Positions 1 to 6,648 of a DNA stretch of 9,855 nucleotides are shown here, piece by piece. The stretch comes from Gemmatimonadota bacterium (GTDB taxonomy: Bacteria > Gemmatimonadota > Gemmatimonadetes > JACCXV01 > JAHWKZ01): positions 1-9,855 of the forward strand of contig DAOWHI010000274.1 in assembly GCA_030641505.1 (NCBI GenBank), given 5' to 3'. How positions within the stretch are numbered: position 1 is the first letter of the stretch; each line of letters starts with the position of its first letter. A program made the translations under genes and the position numbers. The notes beneath the pieces were generated by a model, which was given only the letters and a program-made list of their open reading frames with translations, was not told where the DNA came from and made no database searches.

Positions 1-2
1 GG

Positions 3-1463
3 TTTACGGTTACTCCGTCGTCCGGAACGCTGGCCGGTGGCGGGGTGATAACGATCCTTGCAACACCGAACCGCTCGGCATTAACGCCCGGAACCCACCA
101 AGCCACGCTCTCTCTTTCGTCTAATGGTGGCGCGGCGACCGCTACGCTCTCGGTCGTGGTCGTCTCGCCCGCCAGCCTCAGCGTTTCGCCGTCGACGGTC
201 GACTTCGGCTCGACGTCGACTTCCAAATCGCTCACGCTGACGAACAACGGTGGCAGCAACCTCAACTGGACGATCCAACCCGGCGCCTCGTGGTTAACCG
301 CCGCTAGTTCGTCGGGCTCGGTCGGCTCGAATTCATCCGCTGCGGTCGTCCTGAACGCCTCGCGTAGCGGGCTCGCTGCGGGGAACTATCAGACCCAGGT
401 GCAGGTGTCGTCTAACGGCGGTGCGCAGTCGGTCACCGCCAACCTGGAGGTCTTGGCCGCGCCACCTCCGCCGCCACCGCCACCACCTCCTCCACCACCA
501 CCACCACCTCCGCCTCCGCCACCACCACCACCACCGCCACCACCATCGGTGGCGCTCGAGGGGGATGTGGTCAACCAGTTCACCGGTGCGCCGATGGCCA
601 ACTTGACGGTCGACTTCGCTGGCGAATCAGCGGTGACGGATGTAACCGGTCACTTTGTAATCGTCGGCACTTCATCGACCTCGCTGCGAACGCTCGACTT
701 CAGCGGTTCCCCGATCCACAACCGGGAAACGTTCGCACGGAGCAGTCACAACTTCTGGGAGGTCATCCCGTCGTCGTTCAACATGACGGCGTTCAACGAC
801 ATGGCGCGGGAGTTCGAGCCGCGGACGATCCGCTGGATGTCGAATACGTCTGTTTACATCGATACGCGCGCCCATAATTTCCCCGGCGGTGGTCCGGTGC
901 CGTCGGTCTGGATCACCGAGATCGAGAACTCCGTCGCGAGCTTTATCTCCCAATGGTCAGACGGCGAGATTTCCGCGGCCTCGATAACCACCGGCACCTC
1001 ACCGCCGGCGGAGGGCTCGACCGGCTGGCTGATCATCCAGTTCGACGAGGATCCCAATCGCTACCCGAGCCCGAGTACCGTCGGGCTGGCGCGGACTTTC
1101 TGGACGGGCAACCGGGCCATCACAAGTGGTGCGATCTGGCTGCGGTACGAAGGCATAGCCAGCTCCACGGTGCGCGTTGCCGTTTTCGGGCATGAGCTGG
1201 GCCACACGTTTGGGATGGGTCACATGGACGGCTCGACCGCGAGCCTCATGACACCATCGATCTCGGAGTCGGGATTGACGACCTTCGACGGACAAGCGAG
1301 CGATTTCTCGTACGGACGCTCGCCCGGCAACACCAACCCGGATACCGATGACGCCAGCTTCTTCGTGGGCGCGTTGGTGCCGGCCGGGATCCCAGTCGCG
1401 TTCTACGAGTGGGTCTGCGGCGACCCCCGCTTTAGCGAACCACAGGAGAAGCCGATCCGCTAG
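3..1463 (+). CDS. BACON-repeat / poly-Pro / metzincin-type zinc metalloprotease, 5' partial
   Basis: The frame is open to the left edge (first whole codon at 3), so the true start lies outside the window. The GTG at 45 sits inside a repeat and is not a credible start. Visible order: the C-terminal half of one BACON-like Ig repeat (to about 165); a second full repeat (about 170-455), with matching 'SSG..', 'L.PG.(Y/H)Q' and 'SSNGGA' elements; 28 consecutive prolines (462-545); a beta domain resembling the carboxypeptidase regulatory-like fold (about 549-720); then a protease domain. The zinc-binding motif HELGHTFGMGH lies at 1191-1223 and is followed by SLMTP (Met-turn methionine codon 1248-1250), the metzincin signature HExxHxxGxxH plus Met-turn. 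The motif is intact, so an active secreted or surface peptidase is likely; the signal peptide would lie upstream of the window. The substrate is unknown. Its closest relatives may be matrixin-like M10 peptidases, but the family is not settled. The stop TAG shares CTAG with the converging M24 peptidase gene. Confidence 0.88.
   Translation, partial: FTVTPSSGTLAGGGVITILATPNRSALTPGTHQATLSLSSNGGAATATLSVVVVSPASLSVSPSTVDFGSTSTSKSLTLTNNGGSNLNWTIQPGASWLTAASSSGSVGSNSSAAVVLNASRSGLAAGNYQTQVQVSSNGGAQSVTANLEVLAAPPPPPPPPPPPPPPPPPPPPPPPPPPPPSVALEGDVVNQFTGAPMANLTVDFAGESAVTDVTGHFVIVGTSSTSLRTLDFSGSPIHNRETFARSSHNFWEVIPSSFNMTAFNDMAREFEPRTIRWMSNTSVYIDTRAHNFPGGGPVPSVWITEIENSVASFISQWSDGEISAASITTGTSPPAEGSTGWLIIQFDEDPNRYPSPSTVGLARTFWTGNRAITSGAIWLRYEGIASSTVRVAVFGHELGHTFGMGHMDGSTASLMTPSISESGLTTFDGQASDFSYGRSPGNTNPDTDDASFFVGALVPAGIPVAFYEWVCGDPRFSEPQEKPIR
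462..545 (+). repeat. CCN triplet tract encoding 28 consecutive prolines
   Basis: Eighty-four bases consist purely of CCA, CCT and CCG codons, forming an uninterrupted poly-Pro linker between the second BACON-like repeat and the beta domain before the protease. Codon mixing breaks perfect repetition, but the tract should still be prone to slippage and hard for ribosomes without EF-P. The opposite strand reads as poly-Gly, which is a shadow. Confidence 0.95.
1460..1463. other. Shared CTAG: overlapping convergent stop codons
   Basis: The palindrome CTAG supplies the TAG stop for the + strand metzincin gene (1461-1463) and the TAG stop for the minus-strand M24 peptidase (1462-1460). There is no room for a terminator between the genes, so each transcript must run into the other's antisense or end within it. 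Confidence 0.95.
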
Positions 1464-2581
1464 ATCGCGGAAGCGTCCTCCAGCTCGACACCGACGTAGC
1501 ACTCACCCTGGAACGACAAGACGTCGATTCCGCTCTTAGTCACGAGCACGTCGTCCTCCCACCGAACACCAAACCGCCCGGGTATGTAGACACCCGGCTC
1601 CACCGTTACGACGTCACCCGGAGCGGCGATCGTCTCGCTTTCCGCTACGAGATACGGAGGCTCGTGAATCTCGCGGCCGAGACCATGACCGAGGCGATGC
1701 GTGAAGTGCTCTCCGTGACCGGCCTGATGAATTAGCGACCGCGCTGCCTCGTCGACCTCTCCGGTGATCGCGCCCGGGCCGAGCGCTTCCAAACCGGCTG
1801 CCTGAGCTCGGCGGACGAGGCTGTGAACGGCTCGATATTCTGCGGGCGCGTCAGCGATCGGCACGATCCCATCGTCCCACCAGAATGAGCGCGTCAGGTC
1901 GGCGGTGAAACCGTCCAACCAGCCGCCCCAATCGATGAGTACCGGTTGGCCAGGTGCAAGTGCGCGTTCGCTCGGCTCACCATGCGGAACAGAAGAGCCG
2001 GGGCCGTACTGCACCAACGCCCATCCGTCGGCATGATGTTGCCTAAAGGCCGCAACGAACCGCTCGGCCATGATCCGTTCCGTGAGACCTGGTTCGAGCG
2101 TCGCCGTGACCTCGCCGAAAACGGACCACGCGACTTTGATCGCGTGCTCGAGCAGCGCCACCTCTTCAGTGTCCTTTGAGCGCCGCAACCGCCCGAACAG
2201 CGATGCGCCATCGACGAATCGCGCTGATGTAGCAGCGGCTAGTCGCTCTGCGTCGTGGTACGCGGTCGACGGCTCGATCGCCCAGGTTCCATCCCGCACG
2301 GTTTCGATCCGTGCTGCCGCCACCGCAAACGGGGACTCGGTTTCCTCCCAGCCGATCACAGTTACCCCCTCGATCTGAGAGGCCAAATGATCGACTTCAA
2401 ATGCAGGACACACGATCCAAGGCTCGCCATCACACGGTACGCCGAGACACGTCAACCGCTCGGTTCGCAACAAGGACACACCAGTCAGGTGGGTGAAGTT
2501 GACGCCAGGGGTGGCCAGCAAACCGTCCCAGCCACAATCGACCAACCCGTCCTTGGCTCTTCTCCACCGCTCGCTCGTCAC
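1460..2581 (-). CDS. M24-family metallopeptidase (Xaa-Pro peptidase-like)
   Basis: The 373-residue protein has an N-terminal creatinase-type domain (about 1-130, including 'NFTHLTG' near 28-34) and a C-terminal pita-bread peptidase domain. All five expected dinuclear metal ligands are present: D217 (LIDWG), D228 (FTADLTR), H299 (HRLGHGLG), E328 (VEPG) and E342 (RWEDD). Probable catalytic histidines are H200 (PHG) and H306 (IHEPP). The family hydrolyses Xaa-Pro bonds in the cytoplasm (PepP/PepQ type); whether this one is an aminopeptidase or a prolidase cannot be decided from sequence. No signal peptide is seen. The start is GTG at 2581, overlapping the glutaredoxin TGA stop as GTGA. No good Shine-Dalgarno precedes it, which suggests coupling by reinitiation. 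It is the last gene of the DAK2-DegV operon. Its TAG stop overlaps the stop of the converging metzincin gene. Confidence 0.93.
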   Translation of the reverse strand: MTSERWRRAKDGLVDCGWDGLLATPGVNFTHLTGVSLLRTERLTCLGVPCDGEPWIVCPAFEVDHLASQIEGVTVIGWEETESPFAVAAARIETVRDGTWAIEPSTAYHDAERLAAATSARFVDGASLFGRLRRSKDTEEVALLEHAIKVAWSVFGEVTATLEPGLTERIMAERFVAAFRQHHADGWALVQYGPGSSVPHGEPSERALAPGQPVLIDWGGWLDGFTADLTRSFWWDDGIVPIADAPAEYRAVHSLVRRAQAAGLEALGPGAITGEVDEAARSLIHQAGHGEHFTHRLGHGLGREIHEPPYLVAESETIAAPGDVVTVEPGVYIPGRFGVRWEDDVLVTKSGIDVLSFQGECYVGVELEDASAI

Positions 2582-2853
2582 TTGAACCGGTCCAATCTTC
2601 CGTCGCGATCATACGCCACCAACTCGCGGTATCCGCCGATGACCTCACCGTCGATCGCCACTTGAGGGAACGTGCGGGCGCTGGGCGCGACCTGGTTTAG
2701 ACGCGCTCTCCCCTCGGGGGTGCGCGGAAGGTGCTCTTCGCGATACGGTACTCCACGCGCTTCCAGCAGCAGCTTGGCGCGGACGCAGAACGAGCACGGA
2801 TCGGTTGTGTAGACAACGATTCGAACGATGTCAGTGTCGGTGGTCTGTATCAC
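2578..2853 (-). CDS. Glutaredoxin-like thiol-disulfide oxidoreductase
   Basis: A 91-residue single-domain glutaredoxin. The dithiol active site CSFC lies at residues 20-23 (context TTDPCSFCVRAK). The cis-proline loop is TFPQV (P63) and the glutathione-side GGY motif is at 73-75. Length and motif spacing match class I glutaredoxins, which reduce disulfides or glutathionylated proteins in the cytoplasm. The frame stays open upstream inside the DAK2-DegV gene. I chose GTG at 2853 because it overlaps that gene's TGA as GTGA and gives the usual domain length; there is no other ATG, GTG or TTG between it and the active site. No clear Shine-Dalgarno is present, so translation is probably coupled. 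The TGA stop overlaps the GTG of the M24 peptidase. Whether it works with its operon partners is not evident. CSFC is less usual than CPYC and lacks the proline, which tends to shift redox potential and mechanism. Confidence 0.9.
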   Translation of the reverse strand: MIQTTDTDIVRIVVYTTDPCSFCVRAKLLLEARGVPYREEHLPRTPEGRARLNQVAPSARTFPQVAIDGEVIGGYRELVAYDRDGRLDRFK

Positions 2854-4649
2854 GAAGACGCTCGCAGATAGCCAACCGCTACCGCGCCAGGGCCAACGTG
2901 GACGCCCAGAACGGGCCCCACCTCGACGATGTCGAACTCGCTTTCCGGCGCTAGCTCCGCAAGCTCTGACCGGTACGCGTCGGCGACTCCCGGAGCCCCG
3001 GCATGGGCGATCCAGATCCGATCCGGACGCGGGGACTCGCGTCTTAGGGTCTTGCGAGCCCGATCCAGGATGTTCACGTGAATGCGCCCTCGGCGCGCGA
3101 CACCGATCACCTTGGGCGCCCCCCGTTCGACCGGCACGGCAATCACCGGGACCAGCCCGAGTCTTTGGGCGACGCGAATTTTCCAGCCGCCAACCCGCCC
3201 GCCGCGCTCGAGAAACTCCAGCGTCGGGAACCCGACCCACATGCGAACGCGGTCGCGAGCATCTTCGGCTGCTGCCACGACAGCCTCGACCGAGCCTCCC
3301 TCTAGCGCGCACTCGGCGGCCGCCTGAACGATCAACCCTTGAGCGACCGACGCCGTGCCAGTATCGATCACCGTGACGCGGCCATCGCCGACGAGCTCGC
3401 TCCCCTTGCGGGCGGCATTCATCGTTCCGCTCAGGGCTGCAGACAACGACACTACGACGATCGACGTGTAGTGCTCAAACAGATACTTGTAGAGGGCCGC
3501 GTAATCACCCGGTGGTGGTTGGGACGTTCCTACCGTTTGCTCACCGCGTCGCAATCGTTCATAGACCTCGTCCGGATTGAGCGTCTGCTTGTCGAGGTAC
3601 GCAGCCGTTCCGAGAAGCACTCGCAGTGGCACGACATGGATACGGAGCCGCTGCTGGTCCCGCTCCGGAAGATCCGCCGCGGTGTCGGTCACCACCGCCA
3701 CCCTTTCGCGACCAAACTGCTCGACGTGCTGGACCCGCATGTCATCGGCCTTGGTGCTGACCACCTCTCCGAACTCGGCGGCCGCGCCAAAGACGGCTTC
3801 GGGATCATCGGAGTGGACGTGGATTTTCAGCCTGTGCGGTGACCCGGCAACAACGAGTGAGTCGCCAAATCGCCCGATGGCGGCGCGAGCCGTCGCCAAG
3901 TCGAGACCTCGCCCCTCGACCAGACACTCGGTGCAGTAGCGGTAGGTGATCGCCTCTGGACTCTCGACGATCGTGGCACGTTCGAGGGGCGCGGCGTGGT
4001 CGCCCTCCTCGATCACCGTACCCGCCAACCGTCCCTCGGCGAAGTGGTTGATACCCTCGAGGAAATACACAAACCCCTGCGCGCCAGCATCGACAACACC
4101 GGCGCGGGCTAGAACCTTGAGCTGCTTCGGGGTTTCGGAGAGTGCTACGCGCGCGGTGGTCAGCGCCGTGCCGAAGACCTGTAACAGGTCCGCTCCGTCC
4201 TGTGCGCCATCGACAGAGAACCGATCTGCCCACGCTCGCATGACGCTCAGAATCGTTCCCTCGCGTGGTTTTTCGAGCGCTTGTTGAGCGGCCTGGTTGG
4301 CGTTGGTTACCGCCTGCGCCAAACCCTGACCGTTGGCCCTCTCCCGGCCTTCGAGAGCCGCCGCGAATCCTTCGAAGAATTGGGCTACAATCGCACCCGA
4401 GTTGCCGCACGACCCAAAAAGCGCACCGTCGGCCAACGCCCGACTTACCTTGCCGATACTGCGACTCCGAACCCGCTGGGCCTGCTCGACGGCGCTGACC
4501 AACGTCGCCGCCATGTTCGTTCCGGTATCTCCGTCCGGAACGGGGAAAACGTTGATTCCGTTGAGGTTTTCTTGTCGCTGGCTGACCCAGCGCGCAGCTG
4601 CCCGGGTGGAGCGTCTAAGCCGCACCCCGTCGAGATAATGAACCGCCAT
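2850..4649 (-). CDS. DAK2-DegV fusion: single-chain fatty acid kinase (FakA-like kinase + FakB-like carrier)
   Basis: The 599-residue protein joins two normally separate components. Residues 1 to about 205 form a DhaL/DAK2 kinase domain: the Mg-ATP aspartate motif is PVPDGDTGTN (37-45, D39 and D41), followed by GSCGNSGAI (79-87) and DAGAQG (187-192). Residues about 225-310 resemble the FakA middle domain: YCTE (C239), GDSLVV (262-267) and IHVHSDDP (H277, H279). Residues about 316-599 are a complete DegV/FakB lipid-binding domain: VVTDTAADLP (319-328), TSQPPPG (375-381), SLSAALSGTMNAAR (401-414), FLERGGR (479-485) and a C-terminal GVHVGPGA. By family knowledge, FakA phosphorylates a fatty acid presented by FakB to give acyl-phosphate for phospholipid synthesis. 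Here the DegV domain stands where separate FakA proteins have their C-terminal domain. ATG 4649 is chosen because AGGAAG precedes it by 7 bases and the kinase fold begins at once; the frame extends upstream only through the HU gene in shadow. First gene of a coupled operon. Confidence 0.92.
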   Translation of the reverse strand: MAVHYLDGVRLRRSTRAAARWVSQRQENLNGINVFPVPDGDTGTNMAATLVSAVEQAQRVRSRSIGKVSRALADGALFGSCGNSGAIVAQFFEGFAAALEGRERANGQGLAQAVTNANQAAQQALEKPREGTILSVMRAWADRFSVDGAQDGADLLQVFGTALTTARVALSETPKQLKVLARAGVVDAGAQGFVYFLEGINHFAEGRLAGTVIEEGDHAAPLERATIVESPEAITYRYCTECLVEGRGLDLATARAAIGRFGDSLVVAGSPHRLKIHVHSDDPEAVFGAAAEFGEVVSTKADDMRVQHVEQFGRERVAVVTDTAADLPERDQQRLRIHVVPLRVLLGTAAYLDKQTLNPDEVYERLRRGEQTVGTSQPPPGDYAALYKYLFEHYTSIVVVSLSAALSGTMNAARKGSELVGDGRVTVIDTGTASVAQGLIVQAAAECALEGGSVEAVVAAAEDARDRVRMWVGFPTLEFLERGGRVGGWKIRVAQRLGLVPVIAVPVERGAPKVIGVARRGRIHVNILDRARKTLRRESPRPDRIWIAHAGAPGVADAYRSELAELAPESEFDIVEVGPVLGVHVGPGAVAVGYLRASS

Positions 4650-4656
4650 CGATCGG

Positions 4657-4667
4657 CTTCCTACTCC
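4657..4667 (-). promoter_or_regulatory. Shine-Dalgarno fixing the DAK2-DegV start
   Basis: Reading the minus strand, GGAG (4667-4664) and AGGAAG (4662-4657) stand before ATG 4649, the latter with a 7-base spacer. This supports the 599-residue start over the longer open frame, which runs back into HU. Confidence 0.6.
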
Positions 4668-4678
4668 CGCTTGAACAT

Positions 4679-4707
4679 AAACAAAAGGCATCCGCGTCCG
4701 GATGCCT
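4679..4707 (-). terminator. Intrinsic terminator downstream of HU
   Basis: On the minus strand a perfect 9-bp stem, AGGCATCCG / CGGATGCCT, with a 4-base loop (GACG) is followed directly by TTTGTTT. It starts 34 bases after the HU stop codon and ends about 30 bases before the DAK2-DegV start. It should separate HU transcription from the downstream operon, or attenuate read-through into it. Confidence 0.85.
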
Positions 4708-4740
4708 CTTGCTGCCGTTTCTTGGCCTGCCGGCGGAAAA

Positions 4741-5031
4741 CTACTTGTCGACCCGGTCCTTGAGGCCCTTGCCAGCCTTGAAGGCCGGATAACGGGCAGC
4801 AGAGATCTGGATCGACGCACCCGTCTGCGGGTTACGCCCCCTACGAGCCTTGCGCTTCCGCTGCTCGAAGGTTCCAAATCCAGTGATCTGGACGCGACGT
4901 CCAGCTCTTAACTCACTCGAGATAATGCCACCTCGTTCGGTGGAAAACAGCGCGTTGAGCGTGTCCTCGGCGTCTCTCTTGGTCAGACCCGTCTTACGGG
5001 CCAAGGCATCACGCAGTTCGGTTTTGTTCAT
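4741..5031 (-). CDS. hup: HU-family nucleoid DNA-binding protein
   Basis: A 96-residue basic protein with the full HU/IHF pattern: MNKTEL at the start, a helical dimerisation half, GFGTFE (51-56), the beta-arm tip GRNPQTG (65-71) containing the DNA-intercalating proline P68, and FKAGKGLKD (84-92) at the C-terminus. It bends and compacts chromosomal DNA as a dimer. Compared with typical 90-residue HU there are about five extra residues between the second helix and GFG (STERGGIISSELRAG, 30-44). ATG 5031 is supported by GGAGG at 5047-5043 with an 11-base spacer. It is flanked by a 60-base gap after GDPD and by a strong terminator, so it is probably a monocistronic unit. A weak promoter candidate on the minus strand is TTGTAG (5084-5079), 17 bases, AAGAAT (5061-5056), but it would leave almost no leader before the ribosome site and is not called. 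HU versus an IHF-like paralogue cannot be decided. Confidence 0.94.
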   Translation of the reverse strand: MNKTELRDALARKTGLTKRDAEDTLNALFSTERGGIISSELRAGRRVQITGFGTFEQRKRKARRGRNPQTGASIQISAARYPAFKAGKGLKDRVDK

Positions 5032-5091
5032 GCGAACTTCAACCTCCAGGTCAGAATTCTTGTCAGCGGGGAAAGACGCTACAATGCGACA

Positions 5092-5910
5092 TTACGCTTC
5101 CGTGGCTGGGGTGTCAACAGCCGTCCGTCCAGCAACCACGCGGCGGAGTCGCTCTGGGAAGTCCGAGATGAGCCCGTCCACCCCGAGGTCGAGAAGGGCG
5201 TTCATCTCGTCGACTTCATTTACGGTCCAGACAAAAACTTCGCGATCGATCGCGTGTGCGGCCCGCACGAACGCCTTGCTCACGATCGGAATGCCTTGCC
5301 AGTTCACCGGTACCGCAAATGCCGCGCCGGGAGGATCGTATCCGTTCCACCGCTTGGAGACCATCCGACGCATGAAGCCAGCCACATCATTGGGACCAAA
5401 CCCTGTTTGATGCCGCGACACGAGATCACGATATCGATTGAGCGGTCCCTGCTTCAGAGAGAACACGAGCACCCTCGATTGGGCATTCATCGATCGGAGA
5501 AGGATATCGAGTTGGGATTCCAGCGGTGGGTCGTCCTGCTTGATCTCGATGATGATCGGGACATCGGGAAACGCGTCGAGCACTTCGGCCAGCATCGGGA
5601 CCCGAATTCCCTGTCCGCGAAACGGAAAACTCTCGCCGTCATCCAGCGTAAAGTTGTAACCCGCATCAAGCACCTTTAGCTCGTCCAGCGATTGGTCGCG
5701 CACTTTCCCACGACCGTCGGTCGTCCGATCGAGCGTCGAATCGTGGATAACAACGATCTCACCCTCGGCGGATGTGTGGACGTCGAGCTCAAATGCCTCG
5801 GCGCCCATTTCTATGCCGGCATCAAAAGCGACCATCGTGTTCTCGGGGTGTGTCCCCCGCGCACCACGGTGCCCGAACTGGCGCGGCTTGGGTCCGTCGA
5901 AGAAAACCAT
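5092..5910 (-). CDS. Glycerophosphodiester phosphodiesterase (GDPD family)
   Basis: The 272-residue protein carries the GDPD TIM-barrel signatures in order: GHRGARGTHPENT (13-25, with H14, R15, E23 and N24), ELDVH (41-45), VVIHDSTLDRTTDG (53-66, catalytic H56), IIIEIK (119-124, E122), VWTVN (227-231) and GVDGLISDFPE (243-253). The family hydrolyses glycerophosphodiesters to sn-glycerol-3-phosphate plus an alcohol, using a divalent metal bound by the conserved acidic residues. No signal peptide is visible, so it is probably cytoplasmic like UgpQ. The start ATG 5910 lies 9 bases after the HAD stop codon and in the same reading frame, with an in-frame TAG between the two, so no longer start is possible. 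The Shine-Dalgarno is poor, suggesting co-translation with the HAD gene. The neighbouring acyl-kinase fusion makes a role in phospholipid turnover plausible, by inference only. Confidence 0.93.
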   Translation of the reverse strand: MVFFDGPKPRQFGHRGARGTHPENTMVAFDAGIEMGAEAFELDVHTSAEGEIVVIHDSTLDRTTDGRGKVRDQSLDELKVLDAGYNFTLDDGESFPFRGQGIRVPMLAEVLDAFPDVPIIIEIKQDDPPLESQLDILLRSMNAQSRVLVFSLKQGPLNRYRDLVSRHQTGFGPNDVAGFMRRMVSKRWNGYDPPGAAFAVPVNWQGIPIVSKAFVRAAHAIDREVFVWTVNEVDEMNALLDLGVDGLISDFPERLRRVVAGRTAVDTPATEA

Positions 5911-5919
5911 CCGGGCAGT

Positions 5920-6648
5920 CTAGGATCGGTCTGCCAGGCGCGCCAAGCGCGCGACGTGACGCAAATCCGCCACTCGTTCCGCACCGTCCGGGAGATCGCC
6001 CCCGAGATTCAAACGATCCAGCCAGACCGCCTTCCAACCCGCATCGATCGCGGCCTGGATGTCGTGATCGATTCGATCGCCAACCATGATCGGCGGACGG
6101 TGATCGGCAAGCGCGCCAAGTGCGCGTCGCGCGGCATCGAACGCTGCCCGTTCCGGCTTGGCCGCCGGCAAGCGTCCCGATACAATCACTTGGGCGAAGA
6201 AACCGCCAAGCCGCAATTGTTCGAGCAGTGGCTCGAGTCGGCTGTCCCAATTCGACAAGATCGCCAACGGGAACCCCGCCCGTCGCAGGTCGCGTAGTGC
6301 GGGCTTGACGTCGGCCGGCACGCGCCAGGCGCGATCGGTCGCAAACCAATCGTAGGCATGGTCGAAGAAGCGTTCGAAGTCGAATTCGACGGGCAACGGG
6401 CCGGCCGAGGCGATCGCCGCCCCCGCTACGCGATGCCACCAATCGCGTTCCGACGTTGGAGCGTACGCACCAAAGGCGAGCGGCGGCGCAGCACGAAACG
6501 CGGCGCGAAATCCGGCCTCGATCGCGACCGGGTCGAGCGAAGCACCCTCGCGCAAAGCCAACCCAGCGTAAGCTTCACCGACGCTGTGTCGGAGCTCGAA
6601 CAGCGTACCGGCGGCGTCCAAGACGACGACTTGCGTCCCGGTCGTCAT
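5920..6648 (-). CDS. HAD-superfamily hydrolase lacking the usual DxD second aspartate
   Basis: The 242-residue protein has a HAD core with a helical cap. Motif I is VVLDAAGTLF (8-17): the nucleophile D11 is kept, but the acid/base aspartate expected two residues later is alanine A13. Motif II is AILSNWD (129-135, S132), motif III is AAKPE (K164), and motif IV is MVGDRIDHDI (D191, D195). The cap lies between about 18 and 110. This DxxGT form with intact motifs II-IV occurs in the HDHD3/REG-2-like branch, whose substrates are mostly unknown. It may be a slow phosphatase or act on unusual substrates. ATG 6648 is preferred because GGAGGG precedes it by 4 bases. An in-frame ATG at 6681 would add 11 residues but has no ribosome site. 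It is the first gene of the leftward block, divergent from lemA and followed within 9 bases by GDPD. Confidence 0.88.
   Translation of the reverse strand: MTTGTQVVVLDAAGTLFELRHSVGEAYAGLALREGASLDPVAIEAGFRAAFRAAPPLAFGAYAPTSERDWWHRVAGAAIASAGPLPVEFDFERFFDHAYDWFATDRAWRVPADVKPALRDLRRAGFPLAILSNWDSRLEPLLEQLRLGGFFAQVIVSGRLPAAKPERAAFDAARRALGALADHRPPIMVGDRIDHDIQAAIDAGWKAVWLDRLNLGGDLPDGAERVADLRHVARLARLADRS

Noticed and set aside
389..601. Poly-Gly (minus) and His/Arg-rich (plus) open frames across 421-606.
   Set aside because: Both are other-frame readings of the CCN proline tract.
999..1502. Minus-strand 167-codon open frame opposite the metzincin domain.
   Set aside because: Arg-rich antisense shadow; the + strand frame carries clear HExxHxxGxxH and Met-turn motifs.
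2854..3312. An Arg-rich extension of the glutaredoxin frame, up to 244 residues.
   Set aside because: It is a shadow within the DegV domain; the GTG at 2853 gives the standard domain length and a GTGA overlap.
3339..3842. Long + strand open frame (167 codons) opposite the DAK2-DegV gene.
   Set aside because: Its composition mirrors the real gene on the minus strand, no domain is recognisable, and GC-rich genes commonly leave such antisense frames.
4650..4877. A 76-codon N-terminal extension of the DAK2-DegV gene.
   Set aside because: It overlaps the HU gene and its terminator, is Arg/Ser-rich shadow sequence, and a good Shine-Dalgarno marks ATG 4649.
5056..5084. Promoter-like TTGTAG, 17-base spacer, AAGAAT upstream of HU.
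   Set aside because: Only 3 of 6 and 4 of 6 consensus matches, and the implied start would leave almost no leader before the GGAGG site.
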